Positions 58,185 through 64,000 of a stretch of DNA of 64,000 nt are shown piece after piece. Location: positions 2,914,001 to 2,978,000 of the forward strand of contig NZ_CP132957.1 in NCBI RefSeq assembly GCF_030863805.1. The letters run 5' to 3'. Position numbers and translations under genes: made by a program. Source of the stretch: Kineothrix sp. MB12-C1. Lineage in GTDB: Bacteria > Bacillota > Clostridia > Lachnospirales > Lachnospiraceae. Within the stretch, counting starts at the first letter, position 1. Every line of letters begins with the position of its first letter. Below the pieces are notes generated by a model. It saw nothing but the letters and a program-made list of their open reading frames with translations. It was not told where the DNA came from and did not search any database.

Positions 58185-59090
58185 TTGAAGAAAAGTAAGA
58201 CAATGATCGTATGTTTTTTACTACCTGCGCTCATATTCTTTATTCTAATCTTTTTGTATCCCATATGCAGAACTATTTTTATGAGTTTTTTTAAGATTGA
58301 GGGAGTGACGGATGCCATATCAAAATGGTCATTTGTCGGACTTGGTAATTTTAATAAGCTGTTCCATACCAGCCTTTTTGTGAACTCACTATGGAATATT
58401 TTTCGTATATGGTTTGTGGGGGGCATGGCGGTAATGGCACTTGCCTTACTATTTGCAGTTATATTAACGAGCGGCATACGATTTAAAGGTTTTTTCAAGG
58501 CGGCGATCTATATGCCCAATGTAGTGAGTGCGGTGGCCCTCGCGACCATGTGGCTGCAATATGTTTATAACCCAAGATTCGGTTTGTTCAAGCGCTTCTT
58601 TGAGATGATCCGCATGGATAAAATAGCAGCGATTCAATGGACGGACAATGAGCATAAGTTCTGGGCGCTTTTGATTGCTTATTGTTTTGGCATGGTAGGG
58701 TATCATATGCTAATCTTTGCAAGCGGCATAGAACGTATCAGTGCGGAATATTTTGAAGCGGCAACGCTTGATGGGGCAGGGAAGATAAAGCAGTTCATAC
58801 ATATAACATTGCCGCTGATCAAGGGCGTATTTAAAACGAATATTACCATGTGGAGTGTAACAAGTGCGGGCTTTTTTGTCTGGTCACAGTTGTTTTCAAC
58901 AGTCACTGCGGATACGCAGACTATTACTCCAATGGTATATATGTATATGCAGGTATTTGGTGCTGGTAACAGTGTAACGGAGCACAATGCAGGACTGGGT
59001 GCGGCAGTTGGTATCATTCTTAGCATATGTGTAGTTCTTGTCTTCACCCTGTGCAATAAGTTGATCAGGGATGATGATTTGGAATTTTAG
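58185..59090 (+). CDS. Sugar ABC transporter permease (CUT1), no adjacent binding protein
   Basis: 301 residues with six membrane segments and an EAA loop (FEAATLDGAGKIKQFIHI) near residue 187. The start is TTG at 58185 with AGGAGG 8 bases upstream, beginning ~8 bp after the IS200 right end. Such genes normally follow a binding-protein gene; none is present, only the IS. Expression may depend on readthrough from the IS or on an unseen promoter. Confidence 0.9.
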   Translation: MKKSKTMIVCFLLPALIFFILIFLYPICRTIFMSFFKIEGVTDAISKWSFVGLGNFNKLFHTSLFVNSLWNIFRIWFVGGMAVMALALLFAVILTSGIRFKGFFKAAIYMPNVVSAVALATMWLQYVYNPRFGLFKRFFEMIRMDKIAAIQWTDNEHKFWALLIAYCFGMVGYHMLIFASGIERISAEYFEAATLDGAGKIKQFIHITLPLIKGVFKTNITMWSVTSAGFFVWSQLFSTVTADTQTITPMVYMYMQVFGAGNSVTEHNAGLGAAVGIILSICVVLVFTLCNKLIRDDDLEF

Positions 59091-59100
59091 GAGGCAACCT

Positions 59101-59982
59101 ATGAGTAGAAAAGAAAATGAAGTGAGAAAGTTTAATTGGAAGCATGAATTAAGGCTTGCACCCGGTTACCTGATCTTGTCCCTTTGGATTCTGTTTACCT
59201 TTGTACTGCTAGGCTGGGTATTTGCGGCAAGCCTATCAACGACCAAGGATATATTTGCCGGTGATGCGTTAAAATTTCCTACGGGTTTCCATTTTGAAAA
59301 CTATATCAAGGCCTGGACCTCTCAAAATGTATCGGTTATCTTTGGAAATTCTTTGTTTTATTCTATTATCGCTTGCGTGGCATTAATCTTCATATGTGCG
59401 CCGGCTGCTTATGTATTATCTCGCTTTAAATTTATTGCCAACCGGTTTATCCAAACGAGTTTCGTATCGGCCATGGGTGTTCCTGCGGTCATGATTGTAT
59501 TGCCCTTATTCAGTATGATAGCAGGAATGAATATTCTTAACAATATAATGGCCAACCGGTTTACACTGATTTTCCTCTATATAGGTATAAACGTACCTTA
59601 TACAACGATTTTTTTGCTATCCTTCTTTAGTAACCTATCCAGCGCTTATGAGCAGGCGGCGGCAATTGATGGATGTACCCCGATGAAGACTTTCTGGCTA
59701 ATTATGTTCCCTATGGCACAGTCAGGGCTTATTACAGTTACCATCTTCAATTTTATTAATGTATGGAATGAGTATTTTATGTCCTTGATCTTTGCAAATT
59801 CCGACCGGCTAAGGCCGGTTGCAGTAGGGTTATACTCAATGATTAACGCAATGAGATATACAGGGGATTGGGCAGGAATGTTTGCCTCTGTGGTTATTGT
59901 GTTCCTGCCAACCTTCATATTATACCTGTTCTTATCAAGGAGAATTATCGCTGGAATCACGGGAGGCGGACTGAAAGGGTGA
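59101..59982 (+). CDS. Sugar ABC transporter permease (CUT1), partner
   Basis: 293 residues, six membrane segments, EAA loop YEQAAAIDGCTPMKTFWLI, C-terminus ITGGGLKG. ATG 59101 is preferred because AGGAGG lies ~6 bases before it; an earlier in-frame ATG overlaps the previous gene. It pairs with the preceding permease. No terminator was recognised between it and the convergent gene. Confidence 0.9.
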   Translation: MSRKENEVRKFNWKHELRLAPGYLILSLWILFTFVLLGWVFAASLSTTKDIFAGDALKFPTGFHFENYIKAWTSQNVSVIFGNSLFYSIIACVALIFICAPAAYVLSRFKFIANRFIQTSFVSAMGVPAVMIVLPLFSMIAGMNILNNIMANRFTLIFLYIGINVPYTTIFLLSFFSNLSSAYEQAAAIDGCTPMKTFWLIMFPMAQSGLITVTIFNFINVWNEYFMSLIFANSDRLRPVAVGLYSMINAMRYTGDWAGMFASVVIVFLPTFILYLFLSRRIIAGITGGGLKG

Positions 59983-60044
59983 ATGATATCCTAAAGGTAA
60001 TCTGTCGAGACATATATGCCCCGACAAAAGAGATATTGGCTACG

Positions 60045-60818
60045 TTACGATCCACATGAAGTATAATGTTTCACCCCCATCCTCCATAGAAGATAACAGG
60101 GAATCAGGAAGAGGCAGGCCAAAAGAGGAAGTAGGCTATAGTATGGCTTTCCTCTGTCCAGCAGGTTCAACAACGGATAATATTGAACGAGAGAATAGGG
60201 AACGATAAAGGTACAGAACTGTAGCATTCTTTTCCCATAGATACTCACTGGGTATTTCCCATATTCTCTGGCACCATAGGTCAGTACATTCATGAATTCC
60301 AGTCCTTCTGTAGTGAAGAAGCATAGAGAGGCATAGATCAGAAAAATGCCGGAAAAAAGGACAGTACCTCCTACTAACATAAAAAGGACCGTAATAATCT
60401 TGCCTAGATCCCATGTGATATTGTTTGCTGCAATTCCATAGGCGAACATAATAAGGGCTTGTATTATCCTTCCTAAACGGGTAAATTCGATATAGTTGCC
60501 GAGTACCTGGAAGATTTCATTGCGCGGCCTAACCATAATTCTATCGAATTCCCCTTTTTTTATCATAATAGAGAACATGTCGAAGCCTCTGGCAAAGCAT
60601 TCTGCCAGAGAAAATTCCAATAGAGTCATACCGAAACAAAGAAGCACTTCGCTGTAAGTGAATCCTTCCACAATAGGGAAACGCTGAAACATGAAGTAAA
60701 TACCGAGAAAAATGTTGAAGGATATGAAAAACTGTCCAATCGTTGTAAGGAAAAAGGAAGCCTTATATTCCATCACGCTTCTGAATTGTATCGCAAAATA
60801 CTTTATATATAATCTCAT
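60045..60818 (-). CDS. ABC-2 type permease subunit (COG3694-like)
   Basis: 257 residues with six membrane segments and no recognisable ATPase motifs. The pattern MRLYIKYFAIQFRSVMEYKASF and the RPRNEIFQ loop fit the ABC-2 family found in pairs with a second permease and an ATPase. AGGAGG precedes the ATG. Last gene of a three-gene - strand operon; substrate unknown. Confidence 0.85.
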   Translation of the reverse strand: MRLYIKYFAIQFRSVMEYKASFFLTTIGQFFISFNIFLGIYFMFQRFPIVEGFTYSEVLLCFGMTLLEFSLAECFARGFDMFSIMIKKGEFDRIMVRPRNEIFQVLGNYIEFTRLGRIIQALIMFAYGIAANNITWDLGKIITVLFMLVGGTVLFSGIFLIYASLCFFTTEGLEFMNVLTYGAREYGKYPVSIYGKRMLQFCTFIVPYSLVQYYPLLNLLDRGKPYYSLLPLLACLFLIPCYLLWRMGVKHYTSCGS

Positions 60819-60824
60819 GCAGAT

Positions 60825-61628
60825 TCATCCTCCTTGTATCCTAATTCGTTTCATCGCCAGAAAGTTCAAAACTTTTCCCATAAGGACCAGAATAAGCAGC
60901 CATAACAATTGAAGTAAAACAGCCTTCCACATAGCCGGGCCGGACAGATCCCCGCTGTAGATTCTCAGAGGTACATTTTGCATAGATGCAAACGGAAGAA
61001 GCTCTAAAATATGCTTGATATGCTCCGGGAAAAAGGGAAGGGGAATTACAGCGCCGGAAAAGAAGTCCACCATGGAAACCGCCACCATTCGGATGCCGGC
61101 AGGAGAGATGGTGAAAAATGATACAATATATACGAGCATACAAAAGGCTACAGTTACGGAAAGGCCGGTGACCAAAGTGAGTAAAAAGAAGAAAAATGAG
61201 ATGAAGTCAACGGGTGGTATCAGTCCATAAGGTGCGGGGAGAAACGCTGCAAAAATGAGGATTGGCATGCAGCGAAGCACTGCCTTGGAAAGTCTGTTGG
61301 CAAGACTTCTGGAAAACCACATATTATAAATGTCGATGGGGCGGCAGAGCTCATAGGCAATATTGCCGTTTACGATATCATCAAAAATCTCATTTTCCAT
61401 CATCCATGCCATGAACAGCGCTAAAAAGGCCTGCTGCATCCATACATAGGCGGAGACTGCCGAGAAAGTCATAGGAAAAGAGCCGGGATCGGTATGGTAA
61501 AAAGCCCGAAACAGGGCGATTTCCATGGCACCCCATGCGAATTGTGTAACGATTCCTGCCAGTGCAGCCGCACGGTATTGGAGCCCCATAGAGAAGCGCA
61601 AGCGAAAAAAAACCAAATATTTTCTCAT
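60825..61628 (-). CDS. ABC-2 type permease subunit (COG4587-like)
   Basis: 267 residues, six membrane segments, with the block DDIVNGNIAYELCRPIDIY typical of this family. It lies 15 bp after the ATPase gene and 6 bp before the second permease gene. The three proteins probably form one exporter; the cargo is unknown. Confidence 0.86.
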   Translation of the reverse strand: MRKYLVFFRLRFSMGLQYRAAALAGIVTQFAWGAMEIALFRAFYHTDPGSFPMTFSAVSAYVWMQQAFLALFMAWMMENEIFDDIVNGNIAYELCRPIDIYNMWFSRSLANRLSKAVLRCMPILIFAAFLPAPYGLIPPVDFISFFFFLLTLVTGLSVTVAFCMLVYIVSFFTISPAGIRMVAVSMVDFFSGAVIPLPFFPEHIKHILELLPFASMQNVPLRIYSGDLSGPAMWKAVLLQLLWLLILVLMGKVLNFLAMKRIRIQGG

Positions 61629-61643
61629 AGTATTCCCCTATTC

Positions 61644-62432
61644 CTATATGCCGTTGGCGAGATAGAAGCCGGCCAGTGCCTCTTCCGTGGTTTCATAGTT
61701 TCGACGAATATCCCGTAAGCTTCCGTCCAAAAGAATACGGCCTTTTCCTATGAGTATGACCCGATTGGTCAATGCTTCGATATCGGACATATCATGAGTT
61801 GTTAAAATGACAGTGGTGTTATTTTCTTTGTTCAGTTGAAGGATGAATTCCCGAACGGCCAGCTTGGATACCGCATCCAGACCGATAGTAGGTTCATCGA
61901 GGAAAAGAATATGGGGATTGTGTAAAAGGGAAGCCGCAATTTCACAGCGCATTCTCTGACCTAAGGAAAGCTGTCTTGCAGGAGTGCGAAGAAGTTGGGA
62001 AAGATTCAGCAATTCGGTGAGCTGATTCAAGTTGCGGCGATAGGATTGGCTGTCTATTTTGTAGATTTCCTTCAATAGCTCATAGGAATCTATAACGGGC
62101 ACATCCCACCAAAGTTGGGAACGCTGACCGAATACGACACCGATATCCTTCACATGTTCGATACGGTTCTTCCATGGGACGCGTCCGTTGACGAGACAAG
62201 TGCCGCTGTCCGGAGTGAGGATACCGCTTAGAATTTTAATGGTAGAGCTTTTGCCGGCACCGTTAGGACCGATGTAACCGACCATTTCTCCCTCTTCGAT
62301 CGAGAAGGAGACATCATCGAGCGCATAAATATGCTCGTAATCTCTGCGAAACAGAGCTTTGCATGCGGATATAAATCCGGCATCGCGTTTAGAGACCTTA
62401 TAGGTCTTGCTTACATGTTCCATCATAATCAT
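61644..62432 (-). CDS. ABC transporter ATPase of an ABC-2 type exporter
   Basis: 262 residues with Walker A GPNGAGKSS, signature LSLGQRMR, Walker B ILFLDEPTIGLD and His in TTHDMSD. ATG 62432 is preferred over an upstream start at 62585 because AGGAGG lies just before it. It heads the - strand operon and energises the two permeases. Confidence 0.92.
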   Translation of the reverse strand: MIMMEHVSKTYKVSKRDAGFISACKALFRRDYEHIYALDDVSFSIEEGEMVGYIGPNGAGKSSTIKILSGILTPDSGTCLVNGRVPWKNRIEHVKDIGVVFGQRSQLWWDVPVIDSYELLKEIYKIDSQSYRRNLNQLTELLNLSQLLRTPARQLSLGQRMRCEIAASLLHNPHILFLDEPTIGLDAVSKLAVREFILQLNKENNTTVILTTHDMSDIEALTNRVILIGKGRILLDGSLRDIRRNYETTEEALAGFYLANGI

Positions 62433-62624
62433 GTTTGCTTCCTCCTGGTAGTAATATAAATTATATCTTGCCAAGTCGGTCTGCTTTCCTTGGATTTTGC
62501 CAAAGAATACCGCAGGTAAAAAATATTGAGTTGTCCGATAGCTCGGAAGGAGTTTAAGGATACCACGGGCAGGCTTGCACGTCAAGGAGAAAGCAGTTAT
62601 ACTTTGAAGATGGATAGTTTCGAA

Positions 62625-62775
62625 GTAACAGTTCAGACAGGTCTGCGCATTTGCTGCGCTGACCGTAAGAAAACGTAAATGCTGTTGGCAAAAATCCCAT
62701 CGCCGTAGGTGATTCTCATGGATTTTTGCAAAGCAATCTTTGCTTTTGTAACAGTGAAGGCATCTGAACTGTTAC
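62625..62775. repeat. Palindromic repeat family B, full copy 2 (inverted relative to copy 1)
   Basis: 151 bp with the same 13-bp ends as the element at 16236-16370, in the opposite orientation. It carries an extra ~16-bp hairpin (AAAGCAA/TTGCTTT) missing from copy 1. It lies in the 386-bp divergent gap 62433-62818; the other ~235 bp show nothing I recognise. Confidence 0.85.
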
Positions 62776-62818
62776 GTTTCGAAATAAGTAGGCGATAAGA
62801 AAGGAATGGTTATATAGG

Positions 62819-63523
62819 ATGAAATACCGATATTTGTTATTCGATTTGGATGGAACATTGACCGATCCCAAGGAAGGAATTACCACCTCAGTACAGTATG
62901 CGCTGCGGGCATTCGGTATTGATGAGCCGGATTTAGATAAGTTAGAGCCTTTTATAGGACCGCCCTTGAAAGAAAGCTTTATGGAATTCTATGGCTTCGA
63001 TGAGAAGAAGGCGGAGGAAGCGGTGGCGAAATATAGGGAATGGTTTGCGCCGACGGGAATCTTCCAGAATCGGTTATTTCCGGGAATTGCGGAAATGTTA
63101 CATGAATTAAAGGAAAAAGGGAAGATATTGGCGGTAGCATCCAGTAAGCCTACCGTTTTTGTGGAAAAGGTATTGCGTCATTTCGATATTGAGAAATATT
63201 TTGATGTTGTAGTGGGGAGCGAGCTAAGCGGAGAAAGAGGGACGAAGGAAGAAGTCGTGGAGGAAGCCTTATATCGCCTCTCTCAGATAAACGAGGGAGA
63301 GGACAGAAAGGGAACGACGGTTGATGAGCCGGACAAGAAGTTAGATAAACAGCACACGGTTATGATCGGCGACCGGAAGTTCGATATTATCGGAGGAAAG
63401 GAACACGGCTTACGGACGGTTGGCGTGACCTTCGGCTATGCGGGAGAAGGGGAACTGGAAGCGGCGGGCGCGGATGATATCGTAAGCTCCGTGGAGGAAC
63501 TTGGGGGACTGTTGGCACAATGA
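62819..63523 (+). CDS. HAD family phosphatase (Gph/PhoX-like, phosphoglycolate phosphatase type)
   Basis: 234 residues: motif I FDLDGTLTD (D9, D11), a helical cap with FIGPPLKESF, motif II ASSKP and motif IV MIGDRKFD. A charged ~25-residue insertion (EGEDRKGTTVDEPDKKLDK) precedes motif IV. It dephosphorylates a small phosphorylated compound; substrate unknown. It overlaps the next gene by 4 bases (ATGA). Confidence 0.9.
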   Translation: MKYRYLLFDLDGTLTDPKEGITTSVQYALRAFGIDEPDLDKLEPFIGPPLKESFMEFYGFDEKKAEEAVAKYREWFAPTGIFQNRLFPGIAEMLHELKEKGKILAVASSKPTVFVEKVLRHFDIEKYFDVVVGSELSGERGTKEEVVEEALYRLSQINEGEDRKGTTVDEPDKKLDKQHTVMIGDRKFDIIGGKEHGLRTVGVTFGYAGEGELEAAGADDIVSSVEELGGLLAQ

Positions 63524-64000
63524 GAGCAGGAGCAGAGTCTTCATTAAGAAAAATATGGGATATCTTAATGCCCTTTGTCGTTTACTTTATTGCACATGAT
63601 ATGGCGCAGGTGCTGCTGGCATTTCTTGTCGGCCTAAGTCTTGGTATGGGCGAAGATTATGCGGCATATGTAACGGCCCATGCACAGACAGTGAGTGGGA
63701 TTATGAATGCACTTTCTCTCGTTATCGGTATGGCCTTTGTATGGCCGATGGCAAAAAGGGAGTTCTGCTATGCCGAAACAAGGAAGGAAGCGTCACCGAG
63801 CCAAAACGTAGAATATAAAAGGAAAATGATAACCGCGTATGGACTTCTTGCACTTTTTGCTATTACGCTGGCTCTTGGAAGCAATCTTCTTTTGCTGTTG
63901 ACGGGAGTTACTGGAAGCTCCACCGCTTACAGCGATGTGGCCGCAAGGCAATATGGGGTAAGCTTTGTGGTGGGAGCTGTTATTTATGGAATTATATCGC
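63520..64000 (+). CDS. Membrane protein, possible CPBP-family intramembrane protease (5' part)
   Basis: An open frame starting at ATG 63520 and running off the window (160 codons). It has four or more hydrophobic segments, and the start RKIWDILMPFVVYFIAHDMAQ resembles the N-termini of Lachnospiraceae CPBP proteins, but the catalytic EExxxR region would lie beyond the window. Overlap with the HAD gene suggests translational coupling. Confidence 0.6.
   Translation, partial: MRAGAESSLRKIWDILMPFVVYFIAHDMAQVLLAFLVGLSLGMGEDYAAYVTAHAQTVSGIMNALSLVIGMAFVWPMAKREFCYAETRKEASPSQNVEYKRKMITAYGLLALFAITLALGSNLLLLLTGVTGSSTAYSDVAARQYGVSFVVGAVIYGIIS

Overview
The window looks like chromosomal DNA from an anaerobic gut-type Firmicute, most probably Lachnospiraceae. 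The reasons are moderate GC, strong AGGAGG ribosome sites, several TTG/GTG starts, a GlnRS gene, AddAB rather than RecBCD, ECF vitamin transporters, YesM-type two-component sugar systems and CUT1 sugar importers without their own ATPase. This is inferred from gene families; no search was run. Almost all genes run on the + strand in short operons separated by hairpin-rich intergenic DNA.

Layout. 1-5.9 kb: 3' part of purH, glnS, a DUF2225 gene and a MocR-type regulator. 6.1-14.0 kb: an alpha-glucan locus (binding protein, two MalFG-type permeases, a lipoprotein amylase, a cytoplasmic GH13 enzyme, a LacI regulator). 14.2-18.6 kb: an acidic Ala-rich membrane-anchored protein, TetR, DUF6062, a PfkB-fold protein lacking its usual catalytic Asp, and a membrane dipeptidase. 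18.8-30.9 kb: a beta-glucan locus in which a GH94 phosphorylase and a phosphohexomutase are followed by a YesM-type kinase, binding protein, two permeases, an AraC-type response regulator and a chemoreceptor. 31-45.8 kb: MBL-fold protein, HAD-IIA phosphatase, addB-addA, an ECF transporter of the UPF0397 group, a patatin-like protein, and thiT under a TPP riboswitch. 46.1-52.8 kb: a heterodimeric ABC exporter with MarR, a MATE pump, and azlC-azlD. 52.9-57.4 kb: a licT-bglP-bglA type operon with two antiterminator/terminator leaders. 57.4-64 kb: an intact IS200-type element, two orphan sugar permeases, a three-gene ABC-2 exporter on the - strand, a HAD phosphatase and the start of a membrane protein.

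How the genes fit together. The cell appears to take up glucans in three ways: maltodextrin-type ABC import plus GH13 hydrolysis; cellobiose-type ABC import plus phosphorolysis to glucose-1-phosphate, which the mutase sends to glycolysis; and PTS uptake of beta-glucosides followed by 6-phospho-beta-glucosidase. None of the three ABC permease pairs has a neighbouring ATPase, so a shared MsmK/MsmX-type ATPase encoded elsewhere is likely.

The least explained content is in the intergenic DNA. At least four families of structured palindromic repeats are present. The most striking is a pair of divergent, oppositely oriented copies of a roughly 220-nt nested-hairpin element just upstream of addB (32870-33096 and 33212-33429). 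Their hairpin stems differ by paired, compensatory substitutions while single-stranded blocks are conserved, which points to selection on a folded RNA or single-stranded DNA.
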